A stretch of 64,000 nt of DNA. Origin: Pseudomonas viridiflava (GTDB taxonomy: Bacteria > Pseudomonadota > Gammaproteobacteria > Pseudomonadales > Pseudomonadaceae). The position numbers were made by a program, and so were the translations under genes. Below, piece by piece: positions 8,900 through 16,890 of the stretch. The notes beneath the pieces are model-generated. The model had not been told where the DNA came from, made no database searches, and saw nothing but the letters and a program-made list of their open reading frames with translations. The stretch lies in NCBI RefSeq assembly GCF_900583165.1, contig NZ_UTKY01000115.1, positions 29,953 through 93,952 on the forward strand, written 5' to 3'. Numbering within the stretch: position 1 is the first letter of the stretch; every line of letters starts with the position of its first letter.

Positions 8900-9751
8900 G
8901 TGACCGTAGAACGCCTGACCCTGCCCTCCCCCGCAAAACTCAATCTGATGCTGCACATTCTGGGTCGCCGTGAAGACGGCTACCACGAGTTGCAGACGCT
9001 GTTTCAATTTCTCGATTACGGCGATGAGCTGACCTTCGCCGTTCGCGATGATGGCGTGATCAAGCTGCACACCGAATTCGAAGGCGTGCCTCACGACAGC
9101 AACCTGATCGTGAAGGCAGCCAAAAAACTTCAGGCGCAATCCGGCAGTTCGCTCGGCATCGACATCTGGATCGATAAAATCTTGCCCATGGGCGGCGGTA
9201 TCGGGGGCGGCAGTTCAAACGCGGCCACCACATTGCTGGGTCTGAATCACCTGTGGCAGCTGGGCTGGGACCATGACCGCCTCGCAGCGCTGGGCCTGGC
9301 ACTGGGCGCTGACGTGCCGGTTTTCGTGCGTGGACACGCCGCATTTGCTGAGGGTGTCGGCGAAATATTGACCCCTGTAGAGCCCGAAGAGCCGTGGTAT
9401 GTCGTGCTTGTGCCGCAAGTATCTGTAAGTACAGCAGAAATTTTTTCAGATCCGTTGTTGACACGTAACTCTGATCCCATTAAAGTGCGCCCCGTTCCCA
9501 AGGGAAACAGTCGAAATGACTGCTTACCGGTTGTAGCAAGGCGTTATCCAGAGGTACGTAACGCTTTGAATTTGTTAGGTAATTTTACCGAAGCAAAATT
9601 AACCGGAACTGGAAGTTGTGTGTTTGGGGGCTTCCCAAGCAAAGCTGAAGCTGATAAAGTCTCGGCCCTTCTTACAGAGACCCTTACAGGGTTTGTAGCA
9701 AAGGGAAGCAACGTTTCGATGTTGCATCGCAAGCTGCAAAGTCTGCTCTAA
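8900..9751 (+). CDS. ispE: 4-diphosphocytidyl-2-C-methyl-D-erythritol kinase
   Basis: Phosphorylates CDP-methylerythritol in the non-mevalonate isoprenoid pathway. A 283-residue GHMP kinase. The N-terminal SPAKLNLMLHILGRREDGYHE segment and the ATP-binding PMGGGIGGGSSNAA loop near residues 95-108 identify it. The GTG start lies 1 base after the lolB stop. The 3' third is noticeably richer in A and T than the rest of the gene. Confidence 0.97.
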   Translation: MTVERLTLPSPAKLNLMLHILGRREDGYHELQTLFQFLDYGDELTFAVRDDGVIKLHTEFEGVPHDSNLIVKAAKKLQAQSGSSLGIDIWIDKILPMGGGIGGGSSNAATTLLGLNHLWQLGWDHDRLAALGLALGADVPVFVRGHAAFAEGVGEILTPVEPEEPWYVVLVPQVSVSTAEIFSDPLLTRNSDPIKVRPVPKGNSRNDCLPVVARRYPEVRNALNLLGNFTEAKLTGTGSCVFGGFPSKAEADKVSALLTETLTGFVAKGSNVSMLHRKLQSLL

Positions 9752-9788
9752 AAGGAACCGAGTGTTAGGCACTCGTTGCAACAGATAC

Positions 9789-9863
9789 AGGGGCGTCGCC
9801 AAGCGGTAAGGCAGCAGGTTTTGATCCTGCCATGCGTTGGTTCGAATCCAGCCGCCCCTGCCA
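9789..9863 (+). tRNA. tRNA-Gln (anticodon TTG)
   Basis: A full cloverleaf can be drawn. The acceptor aggggcg (9789-9795) pairs with cgcccct (9853-9859), with discriminator G and encoded CCA (9861-9863). The anticodon stem gcagg/cctgc holds loop ttttgat with TTG at 9821-9823, and the T arm is gttgg-ttcgaat-ccagc. It sits between ispE and prs, as in other pseudomonads. Confidence 0.97.
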
Positions 9864-9908
9864 TTTTCTATACTCATCCAGGTTACCCTCAGCCTCTAGG
9901 TACTGCGC

Positions 9909-10850
9909 GTGTCCAAGATGATGGTCTTTACGGGGAATGCTAACCCCGATCTGGCTCGGCGTGTTGTACGTCAGCTGCATATCCCTCTCGGTGACATCTC
10001 TGTCGGTAAGTTCTCCGACGGTGAAATTACAGCCGAGATCAATGAAAACGTCCGCGGTAAAGACGTCTTCATTATTCAGCCGACTTGCGCTCCGACCAAC
10101 GATAACCTGATGGAACTCGTCGTGATGGCTGATGCCTTCCGCCGCTCCTCAGCGACTCGAATCACAGCTGTAATCCCTTACTTTGGTTATGCCCGTCAGG
10201 ATCGCCGTCCGCGTTCTGCACGTGTGGCTATCAGCGCGAAAGTCGTCGCTGACATGCTGACCGTGGTAGGTATCGACCGTGTTCTCACGGTTGACCTGCA
10301 CGCTGACCAAATCCAGGGGTTTTTCGATATCCCGGTAGATAACATCTACGGCTCCCCCGTTCTGGTGGATGACATCGAAGACCAGCGCTTTGAAAACCTG
10401 ATGATCGTGTCCCCGGACATTGGCGGCGTCGTGCGTGCACGGGCTGTTGCCAAATCCCTGGGCGTGGACCTCGGGATCATCGACAAACGCCGTGAGAAAG
10501 CCAATCACTCTGAAGTGATGCATATCATCGGTGATGTCGAAGGGCGTACCTGTATTCTGGTTGATGACATGGTCGACACCGCCGGCACCCTGTGCCACGC
10601 GGCGAAAGCCTTGAAAGAGCACGGTGCAGCAAAAGTCTTCGCCTACTGCACACACCCTGTGCTGTCGGGCCGAGCGATCGAGAACATCGAGAACTCCATG
10701 CTGGACGAATTGGTGGTGACTAACACCATCCCGTTGTCCGCAGCTGCTCAAGCCTGTTCGCGTATCCGTCAACTGGATATCGCACCGGTAGTTGCCGAGG
10801 CGGTCCGCCGCATCAGCAATGAAGAATCGATCAGTGCGATGTTCCGTTAA
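9909..10850 (+). CDS. prs: Ribose-phosphate pyrophosphokinase
   Basis: Makes PRPP from ribose-5-phosphate and ATP, feeding purine, pyrimidine, histidine and NAD synthesis. The 313-residue protein starts with GTG (SKMMVFTGNANPDLA). It has the catalytic histidine region DLHADQIQGFF and the PRPP-binding loop DDMVDTAGTL. A strong terminator follows it. Confidence 0.98.
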   Translation: MSKMMVFTGNANPDLARRVVRQLHIPLGDISVGKFSDGEITAEINENVRGKDVFIIQPTCAPTNDNLMELVVMADAFRRSSATRITAVIPYFGYARQDRRPRSARVAISAKVVADMLTVVGIDRVLTVDLHADQIQGFFDIPVDNIYGSPVLVDDIEDQRFENLMIVSPDIGGVVRARAVAKSLGVDLGIIDKRREKANHSEVMHIIGDVEGRTCILVDDMVDTAGTLCHAAKALKEHGAAKVFAYCTHPVLSGRAIENIENSMLDELVVTNTIPLSAAAQACSRIRQLDIAPVVAEAVRRISNEESISAMFR

Positions 10851-10886
10851 GGGTCAAACCTTCGGAACACCTCACTGACGAAAAGC

Positions 10887-10923
10887 GCCCCGCCCCAGCA
10901 TTGTGTTGGGGCGGGGCTTTTTT
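10887..10923 (+). terminator. Rho-independent terminator after prs
   Basis: An 11-bp GC stem (gccccgcccca / tggggcggggc, 10887-10897 and 10907-10917) with a short loop and a run of six T. Confidence 0.9.
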
Positions 10924-10988
10924 GCCCATATCGCCTTTAGCGCTGGTCGCAAACGCTGGGGCGAATGTGGTTATTTTGGAGATACAAC

Positions 10989-11594
10989 ATGAACGATTTT
11001 ACTCTGAATGCTGAAGCGCGTTCCGACCTGGGGAAAGGTGCGAGCCGCCGCCTGCGTCGTCTCGCAAGCCTGGTTCCAGCTGTAGTTTACGGTGGCGAAA
11101 AAGCCCCTGAATCCATCAGCATGCTGGCCAAAGAAATCGCCAAACTGCTCGAAAACGACGCTGCCTACAGCCACGTTATCGAACTGAACGTTGGCGGCAA
11201 GAAGCAGAACGTCATCATCAAGGCTCTGCAACGTCACCCGTCCAAGGGTCACGTACTGCACGCTGACTTCGTACGCGTCGTAGCTGGCCAGAAACTGACC
11301 GCTGTCGTGCCTGTGCACTTTGTTGGTGAAGAAGCTCCGGTCAAGAAAGGTGGCGTTGTTTCCCACACTACTACCGAGATCGAAGTAAGCTGCCTGCCGA
11401 AAGATCTGCCTGAGTTCATCGAAGTCGACCTGTCGGCTGCTGAAATCGGCACCATCATTCACCTGTCCGACCTTAAGGCCCCTAAAGGCGTTGAGTTCGT
11501 TGCACTGGCTCACAACGACGACAAGGCTGTTGCCAACGTCCACGCGCCACGTGTTGTAGCTGAAGATGAAGAAGGCGAAACCGCTGCAGAGTAA
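10989..11594 (+). CDS. rplY: 50S ribosomal protein L25 (general stress protein Ctc form)
   Basis: Binds 5S rRNA in the large ribosomal subunit. The 201-residue protein is the long form. An N-terminal L25 domain (FTLNAEARSDLGKGASRRLR) is followed by a C-terminal TL5/Ctc domain and an acidic tail (EDEEGETAAE). The ATG at 10989, preceded by a GGAG at 10978-10981, is the likely start; an upstream in-frame ATG at 10965 gives an odd MWLFWRY prefix. Codon choice is strongly biased, as expected for a ribosomal protein. Confidence 0.96.
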   Translation: MNDFTLNAEARSDLGKGASRRLRRLASLVPAVVYGGEKAPESISMLAKEIAKLLENDAAYSHVIELNVGGKKQNVIIKALQRHPSKGHVLHADFVRVVAGQKLTAVVPVHFVGEEAPVKKGGVVSHTTTEIEVSCLPKDLPEFIEVDLSAAEIGTIIHLSDLKAPKGVEFVALAHNDDKAVANVHAPRVVAEDEEGETAAE

Positions 11595-11762
11595 ATCTCT
11601 CTGCAACGTCGGAGCTTGAGGCAACATCGCGGACCGAAACGTAGCGAGAAAGCGGGCGATAACGCGAAGTTTATCTCTGGATAAGTGAGCTCCTGTCGTC
11701 CACTTTCGCCGCACTACCGTTGCGGCGATGTTACCCACAACTCCAAAGGAAGGGCCCCTGTC

Positions 11763-12347
11763 GTGACTGCCATTAAACTGATCGTTGGCCTGGGAAATCC
11801 AGGCGCCGAATACGAACAGACCCGGCATAACGCGGGGGCCCTTTTTGTTGAGCGTATCGCCCATGCACAGAATGTGAACCTTGTGGCCGATCGCAAATAT
11901 TTCGGCCTGACCGGGCGTTTTTCGCACCAGGGTCAGGATGTTCGTCTGCTGATTCCCACCACCTACATGAACCGCAGCGGCCAGGCTGTCGCGGCGCTTG
12001 CGAATTTCTTTCGGATCAAACCCGAAGAGATCCTGGTGGCCCATGACGAACTGGACCTGCCACCCGGCGTTGCCAAGCTCAAGCTGGGCGGCGGGCATGG
12101 CGGGCACAACGGCCTGCGCGACATCATCGCGCAGTTGGGCAATCAGAATAATTTCTACCGTCTGCGGCTCGGCATTGGCCACCCAGGCGTTGCCAGTATG
12201 GTTTCAAATTTCGTCCTGGGTCGTGCGCCACGCGCCGAACAGGAAAAACTCGATGCCAGCATCGACTTTGCCCTCGGCGTGCTGCCGGATATCTTCGCCG
12301 GTGAATGGAACCGCGCGATGAAAAACCTGCACAGCCAGAAGGCCTGA
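11763..12347 (+). CDS. pth: Peptidyl-tRNA hydrolase
   Basis: Releases tRNA from prematurely ended peptidyl-tRNA. The 194-residue protein starts with GTG (TAIKLIVGLGNPGAEYEQTRHNAG). The catalytic histidine is in TRHN, and the family motif GGGHGGHNGLRD is present. An AAGGAAG Shine-Dalgarno at 11748-11754 supports the GTG start over an upstream ATG at 11685. The 168-base gap after rplY holds an imperfect dyad around gcggcgatgtt and no gene. Confidence 0.97.
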   Translation: MTAIKLIVGLGNPGAEYEQTRHNAGALFVERIAHAQNVNLVADRKYFGLTGRFSHQGQDVRLLIPTTYMNRSGQAVAALANFFRIKPEEILVAHDELDLPPGVAKLKLGGGHGGHNGLRDIIAQLGNQNNFYRLRLGIGHPGVASMVSNFVLGRAPRAEQEKLDASIDFALGVLPDIFAGEWNRAMKNLHSQKA

Positions 12348-12368
12348 CTCTTACCGAGGGGAAACACC

Positions 12369-13469
12369 ATGGGATTCAATTGCGGCATCGTCGGCCTGCC
12401 CAACGTCGGCAAATCCACCCTGTTCAACGCACTGACCAAGTCCGGTATTGCGGCGGAGAACTTCCCCTTCTGCACCATCGAACCCAACAGCGGTATCGTG
12501 CCGATGCCGGATGCTCGCCTGGATGCCCTGGCAGCCATCGTCAATCCGAAGCGCATCCTGCCGACCACCATGGAATTCGTCGACATCGCTGGCTTGGTGG
12601 CTGGCGCGTCGAAAGGTGAAGGCCTGGGTAACAAGTTCCTGGCCAACATCCGTGAAACCGATGCCATCGCCCACGTGGTCCGCTGCTTTGAAGACGAGAA
12701 CGTCATTCACGTCTCCAACAGCGTCGACCCAAAACGCGACATCGAGATCATCGACCTGGAACTGATCTTCGCCGACCTCGACAGCTGCGAGAAGCAACTG
12801 CAGAAAGTTGCGCGCAACGCCAAGGGTGGCGACAAGGACGCAGTGGTCCAGAAGGGCCTGCTGGAGCAATTGATCGCGCACTTCACTGAAGGCAAGCCTG
12901 CTCGCAGCCTGATGAAGAACATGGGTGTAGACGAGAAGGCTGTGATCAAAGGTTTCCACCTGCTCACTACCAAGCCGGTGATGTACATCGCCAACGTGGC
13001 TGAAGACGGTTTCGAGAACAACCCGTTGCTGGACGTGGTCAAGGCTATCGCCGACGAAGAAGGCGCCATCGTGGTGCCGGTGTGCAACAAGATCGAAGCA
13101 GAAATTGCCGAGCTCGATGACGGCGAAGAAAAAGACATGTTCCTTGAGGCTCTGGGCCTGGAAGAGCCTGGCCTGAACCGCGTGATCCGTGCCGGCTATG
13201 AAATGCTCAACTTGCAGACCTACTTCACTGCCGGCGTAGAAGAAGTACGTGCGTGGACCGTCAAGGTCGGCGCTACCGCGCCACAGGCTGCCGGTGTGAT
13301 CCACACCGACTTCGAAAAAGGCTTTATTCGTGCCGAGGTGATCGCGTACAACGACTTCATCCAGTTCAAAGGTGAGGCCGGTGCCAAGGAAGCGGGTAAA
13401 TGGCGTCTGGAAGGCAAGGAATACATCGTAAAAGATGGCGACGTGATGCACTTCCGTTTTAACGTGTAA
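12369..13469 (+). CDS. ychF: Redox-regulated ATPase YchF (OLA1-type)
   Basis: A 366-residue Obg-family P-loop NTPase that prefers ATP and associates with the ribosome. The Walker A GLPNVGKST lies near residues 8-16, followed by the switch FVDIAGLVAGASKGEGLGN and a C-terminal TGS domain (FRFNV end). It is 21 bases after pth. A terminator follows, and then the type III secretion cluster begins. Confidence 0.97.
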   Translation: MGFNCGIVGLPNVGKSTLFNALTKSGIAAENFPFCTIEPNSGIVPMPDARLDALAAIVNPKRILPTTMEFVDIAGLVAGASKGEGLGNKFLANIRETDAIAHVVRCFEDENVIHVSNSVDPKRDIEIIDLELIFADLDSCEKQLQKVARNAKGGDKDAVVQKGLLEQLIAHFTEGKPARSLMKNMGVDEKAVIKGFHLLTTKPVMYIANVAEDGFENNPLLDVVKAIADEEGAIVVPVCNKIEAEIAELDDGEEKDMFLEALGLEEPGLNRVIRAGYEMLNLQTYFTAGVEEVRAWTVKVGATAPQAAGVIHTDFEKGFIRAEVIAYNDFIQFKGEAGAKEAGKWRLEGKEYIVKDGDVMHFRFNV

Positions 13470-13486
13470 GCGCCACAGCAGCGAAT

Positions 13487-13516
13487 AAAAGCCGATGCCC
13501 TGCATCGGCTTTTTTG
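13487..13516 (+). terminator. Rho-independent terminator after ychF
   Basis: Stem agccgatgc / gcatcggct (13490-13498 and 13502-13510) with loop cct, followed by six T. It marks the left border of the type III cluster. Confidence 0.9.
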
Positions 13517-13810
13517 TGGGTGCCATTTTTATTCTTTACATACTCGCACACACTAAACGTACAGCCAAGAACAAGCCTCATCCAACGCAAAGCGTTAATC
13601 CATCGAACTATTCACTGCAAATAAAAGACATACCTTACACCTAATAGCGCTTACGCCCCCAAAGCGCTCTTGCACTTTCTACGCGCTTATATATCTGGCT
13701 TTAACAGCAACTTACCCTGCTCGCAAACACAATGACAACTATGGGTGTTTCCGGTTTACTGGCGCCGACTTCACCCCTGGAAGTAGCAACAGCAGCGGAG
13801 CAATAACTTT
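13517..13810 (+). other. Intergenic region upstream of the HrpS-like gene
   Basis: With the terminator this gives a 341-base stretch without an established gene. It is more A/T-rich than its surroundings. I found no hrp box and no sigma-54 site. A 24-codon open frame near its right end is listed separately. The promoter of the activator gene should lie here, but I cannot point to a convincing -35/-10 pair. Confidence 0.6.
13732..13806 (+). CDS. Possible 24-residue leader peptide before hrpS
   Basis: An ATG at 13732 opens a frame reading MTTMGVSGLLAPTSPLEVAT then AAEQ and a TAA at 13804-13806, four bases before the ATG of the HrpS-like gene. No clear Shine-Dalgarno precedes it, and a chance frame of this size is common. 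The near-abutting stop is what makes it worth listing, since termination there could help ribosomes start on hrpS. Confidence 0.2.
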   Translation: MTTMGVSGLLAPTSPLEVATAAEQ

Positions 13811-14752
13811 ATGCTGGCCCGTGACCAGAGCACACCCATCAACGATAACCCCTTCTTTGACTGCCCTGACATCGAATCCACCATCAGTACTACCGCGCCG
13901 CTCAATATTGATGTGCTGTTACTTGGAGAAACAGGTACGGGCAAAGACACCCTGGCACAACGCATACATTGCTTATCGGGACGCAAAGGCAACTTCGTTG
14001 CGGTCAACTGTGCTGCCATACCGGAAACCCTTGCAGAGAGCCAGTTGTTCGGCGTCAACAGCGGCGCCTACACCGGCGCGATGCAGTCGCGAGCCGGCTT
14101 TGTAGAAGCCGCCCACCTAGGCACCCTGTACCTCGATGAAATCGATAGCATGCCGCTGTCGCTCCAGGCAAAACTGCTGCGGGTGCTGGAATGCCGCGGT
14201 GTTGAGCGCCTGGGCTCGACTCGATTCATCCGGGTGGATATGCGGGTAATCGCTTCTGCCCAGCAGTCCTTGCTTGAAATGGTGGAACGAGGTGCCTTCC
14301 GACGTGATCTGTATTTCCGCCTCAATGTCATCAATATTCATCTTCCTCCTCTGCGTGAGCGCAGGGAGTTCATCATCCCTTTGTTCCTGAACATGGTCAA
14401 ACAAGAGGCAGACACCTTTAAGTGCTCCGTGCAGCCCCCCGCAGGCACGCTACTGCAGCAACTACTTTGTCACCGATGGCTTGGGAATGTCCGCGAGCTT
14501 CGCTCCGCTGCCAAACGCTTCGTTTTGGGTTTACCCCCGTTCCCTGTAAGTCTTGAGCCACATGCAGCAACAAATTTGAAAACACGCTTGCAACAGATCG
14601 AAAAAGCATTGATTGAAGAGTCACTACAGCGGCATAAACATAGAGTCGACAAAGTAGCTACAGAGTTAGGGGTTGCCCGTCGCACGCTTTACTATCGAAT
14701 GAACCAACTGAAAATAATCTCTCATGAAACCAAGCTGAAAGACTCAAGTTGA
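13811..14752 (+). CDS. hrpS: HrpS-like sigma-54 enhancer-binding activator
   Basis: A 313-residue AAA+ activator without an N-terminal receiver domain, as in HrpR/HrpS. It has Walker A GETGTGKD (39-46), the sigma-54 contact loop GAYTGA (85-90), Walker B TLYLDE (105-110), and a C-terminal Fis-type helix-turn-helix (about 280-300, VARRTLYYRMNQL). In P. syringae HrpR and HrpS act as a pair to switch on hrpL. Here only one such gene is present, as in Erwinia and Pantoea systems. A sigma-54 promoter upstream of hrpL is the likely target, and the HrpV encoded nearby is the likely inhibitor. Confidence 0.92.
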   Translation: MLARDQSTPINDNPFFDCPDIESTISTTAPLNIDVLLLGETGTGKDTLAQRIHCLSGRKGNFVAVNCAAIPETLAESQLFGVNSGAYTGAMQSRAGFVEAAHLGTLYLDEIDSMPLSLQAKLLRVLECRGVERLGSTRFIRVDMRVIASAQQSLLEMVERGAFRRDLYFRLNVINIHLPPLRERREFIIPLFLNMVKQEADTFKCSVQPPAGTLLQQLLCHRWLGNVRELRSAAKRFVLGLPPFPVSLEPHAATNLKTRLQQIEKALIEESLQRHKHRVDKVATELGVARRTLYYRMNQLKIISHETKLKDSS

Positions 14753-14821
14753 CTCCAGCCTACTGCCTGATGATTTCAAATGAGTCCGAAACATCCACAA
14801 ACATATGCTGAATATAGATCA

Positions 14822-14850
14822 GGAACGAACCTCACATTATCGGCCACCTA
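14822..14850 (+). promoter_or_regulatory. hrp box upstream of the hrpA-hrpE block
   Basis: GGAACG (14822-14827), 16 bases, then CCACCTA (14844-14850). The HrpL-sigma consensus is GGAACC-N15/16-CCACNNA, so there is one mismatch. It lies 87 bases before the small gene at 14938 and in the right orientation to drive it together with hrpB, hrcJ, hrpD and hrpE. Confidence 0.85.
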
Positions 14851-14937
14851 GATCCCGAGCGTCCGAGACCGCTCAAACATCGCGCAGACAAATATTAAAC
14901 TCTGTCTGCCCAATCTATCGAATACAAAGGTAATTCT

Positions 14938-15111
14938 ATGTCTACAGTAAATCGGTCGCTTGACAGCATTGCAAACTGGGCCAGAAACGAAAATGAAAAA
15001 AATGCGATAGAAAAAATAGAGAAAGGCGTCGAGGACGGGAAAAAAACTACAAAAATCGAAATTGCCAACTCGGCGTTGACAATGTTAGGCAAGGTGCAGT
15101 TACCACGTTAA
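14938..15111 (+). CDS. Small helical protein in the HrpA (type III pilus subunit) position
   Basis: A 57-residue, Lys/Glu/Asn-rich protein (starts MSTVNRSLDSIANWA, ends GKVQLPR) with no signal peptide or cysteine. It reads as mostly alpha-helical. A Shine-Dalgarno AAGG precedes the ATG and a hrp box lies upstream. It occupies the slot of hrpA, the type III pilin gene, in the P. syringae order hrpA-hrpZ-hrpB-hrcJ. It is much shorter than P. syringae HrpA (about 110 residues) and I see no clear sequence match, so the pilin or needle role is inferred from position. Base composition is unusually A-rich for this chromosome. Confidence 0.65.
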   Translation: MSTVNRSLDSIANWARNENEKNAIEKIEKGVEDGKKTTKIEIANSALTMLGKVQLPR

Positions 15112-15199
15112 TCAATACCGCCCTCCCTTGTCGATGCGGCCGGGGGGGACACCACTGTCACCACAAGCGCTGCAACTGACATATTCCAGAGAGTTTCCT

Positions 15200-15559
15200 A
15201 TGTATATCTACAACGCAGATCGCTTGGCGCCAGAGTCCAGCGGTACTCGGGCGGATTCGCCCGCGGCATTTAACGAGACTTCCGACATCAACTTTTTCAA
15301 CGCGCAACTGAATCTCACCGCAGAGCCCGCCAAAAGAGTCAGCCCCGCTGCGCCCAGTAATCTATTAAACCTGAGCATTCCTGAGTCGGCGGCCGGACGC
15401 GTGAAAAGAGGAATGCGCGACAGGCTACAGGATAAGCAGACCAAGGACGCCCACGCCCTGCCCCAATCATTGGCCCTCGCGAACCTTGAAGTGGTGGGCC
15501 GGGTCAAGATGCTCGGTATGCTGGTGAAAGGCGTCGATAAAATCGCCACCATGGGATAG
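15200..15559 (+). CDS. hrpB: HrpB, type III inner-rod protein
   Basis: A 119-residue protein (MYIYNADRLAP...). Its C-terminal helix (LANLEVVGRVKMLGMLVKGV, then DKIATMG) resembles the conserved C-terminus of the HrpB/YscI/PrgJ inner-rod family, which lines the needle base and is itself secreted. The N-terminal two thirds are low in conserved features, as is usual. The ATG at 15200 is preceded by an AGAG; a further upstream in-frame start at 15128 is unlikely. The next gene is hrcJ, as in P. syringae. No harpin gene (hrpZ) separates it from the hrpA candidate. Confidence 0.8.
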   Translation: MYIYNADRLAPESSGTRADSPAAFNETSDINFFNAQLNLTAEPAKRVSPAAPSNLLNLSIPESAAGRVKRGMRDRLQDKQTKDAHALPQSLALANLEVVGRVKMLGMLVKGVDKIATMG

Positions 15560-15563
15560 CCGC

Positions 15564-16349
15564 ATGCATCGCTATCTATCCGTCACACTGCTTTGTTTAT
15601 CGACGTTGATATTGACAGGCTGCGGTGAGAGCGTGGAGCTTCACCGCCAACTCTCGGAACAGGAGGCCAACGAAGTCATTGCTGAGTTGGCGGACAAGCA
15701 GATCCGCGCCCAGAAGATTCCGGCAAAGGACGGCGTGGTTGTTCGCGTTCGGGCAAACGACATCAGCCGAGCTGTTCGTACGTTAGAGGCCGTAGGCCTG
15801 CCCAAAGTGGCCCGCTCTACCTTGGGGGATATCTTTCGTAAGGAAGGGGTGATTTCTACACCGCTGGAAGAGCGTGCACGCTACATCTACGCACTGTCCC
15901 AGGAGCTGGAAGCCACGTTATCGAACATCGATGGGGTGATCGTTGCCCGTGTGCATGTTGTGCTGCCTGAGCGAGTGGCACCCGGCGAACCTGTGCAGCC
16001 GGCGTCCGCCTCCGTGTTTATCAAGCATGATCCGCGGCTGGACCCGGACAACATTCAACCCCGCGTACGCAGAATGGTGGCCAGCAGCATTCCAGGCATG
16101 GCTTCAGCGATAGAGAACACGCAAAAACTGACCGTCGTTTTCGTACCCGCAACTGCCTATCAAGAGCAGCAGCAACTCACCTACTTCGGGCCCTTCCTGG
16201 TACCGGGGCAAGATCTGGGGTTCTGGCGCACCACCCTCATGGCCCCCCTGATCGTGCTCATACTGGGCGGCACTGTCTGGTTATTCTGGCGCCGACGGTC
16301 CGCGAACACCCAGCCGGTAGAACCGGCAATCGCGCACGCTAATGAATAA
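15564..16349 (+). CDS. hrcJ: HrcJ, type III inner-membrane ring lipoprotein (SctJ)
   Basis: Forms the inner ring of the injectisome basal body. The 261-residue protein has a lipoprotein signal (LILTGCGE, Cys near residue 20). Ring-building domains of the YscJ/FliF type follow (LSEQEANEVIAELADKQI; RARYIYALSQELEATLSNID; ARVHVVLPE). A C-terminal transmembrane helix sits near 222-242 before a basic cytoplasmic tail. It starts 4 bases after hrpB and overlaps hrpD by 8. Confidence 0.96.
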   Translation: MHRYLSVTLLCLSTLILTGCGESVELHRQLSEQEANEVIAELADKQIRAQKIPAKDGVVVRVRANDISRAVRTLEAVGLPKVARSTLGDIFRKEGVISTPLEERARYIYALSQELEATLSNIDGVIVARVHVVLPERVAPGEPVQPASASVFIKHDPRLDPDNIQPRVRRMVASSIPGMASAIENTQKLTVVFVPATAYQEQQQLTYFGPFLVPGQDLGFWRTTLMAPLIVLILGGTVWLFWRRRSANTQPVEPAIAHANE

Positions 16350-16890
16350 CGACCTCACCTGGGTACGGTGGTGGGTTTCACCCTGGGAAAACGCCCACCG
16401 CGACTGGCGCGCCCAAAAGGGCTTTGTGCAAACAGAGGCGCTTTCAAGGGCTCATCATCAACAGGTGAGCCGTCTGTTCGGGATCGAGCCAGAACTTCCT
16501 CCTCCCCCCTCGGCCCCGGTTTTGCAACTGGTACTGTCCTGTAACCAACAACAAGATCTCGCTCTGCTGTTAGTCAAAGAGATATGCAATCCAAGCAACG
16601 ACAGCCGCGTGAACGAGGAGCTGCGCCGCTGGTGTCAGCGCCTGGCCAAGGCACTGGCACCCGCCCCGATTTTGGTGAATGTCGACGACCCGCTGCATTG
16701 CCTGCGCGCATGGGTCTCACCTGCGACCTGGCAGCGGTTGCGCTTGAGCTTTGACCGTCACCGGGTACTTGACGTAGAAGCATACCCAAGGCTGCTCAAC
16801 GCCCATGACCGCTTGGACACCCTGTGGCAAGCCGCGCTCTGGCGCGCCACTTCAACGACCGTCAATGAAACTCCAGACCTGCCCTCGTGA
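16342..16890 (+). CDS. hrpD: HrpD, type III cytoplasmic accessory protein (SctK)
   Basis: A 182-residue soluble protein with several Trp residues. By position between hrcJ and hrpE it is HrpD, the SctK/YscK counterpart that helps assemble the cytoplasmic sorting platform with HrcQ. The sequence is poorly conserved across the family, so the call leans on gene order, length and the overlaps on both sides. Confidence 0.8.
   Translation: MNNDLTWVRWWVSPWENAHRDWRAQKGFVQTEALSRAHHQQVSRLFGIEPELPPPPSAPVLQLVLSCNQQQDLALLLVKEICNPSNDSRVNEELRRWCQRLAKALAPAPILVNVDDPLHCLRAWVSPATWQRLRLSFDRHRVLDVEAYPRLLNAHDRLDTLWQAALWRATSTTVNETPDLPS

Noticed and set aside
9753..9781. GGAACC in the ispE-tRNA spacer as a possible hrp box
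   Set aside because: The bases 15-16 further on do not contain CCAC.
10971..12182. 403-codon open frame on the minus strand opposite rplY and pth
   Set aside because: It runs antisense to two well-identified genes and across their spacer, its translation shows no family features, and high-GC codon bias produces such frames.
12351..13526. 391-codon minus-strand frame opposite ychF
   Set aside because: Mirror frame of a strongly biased gene. It includes the terminator of ychF and has low-complexity His/Asp-rich translation.
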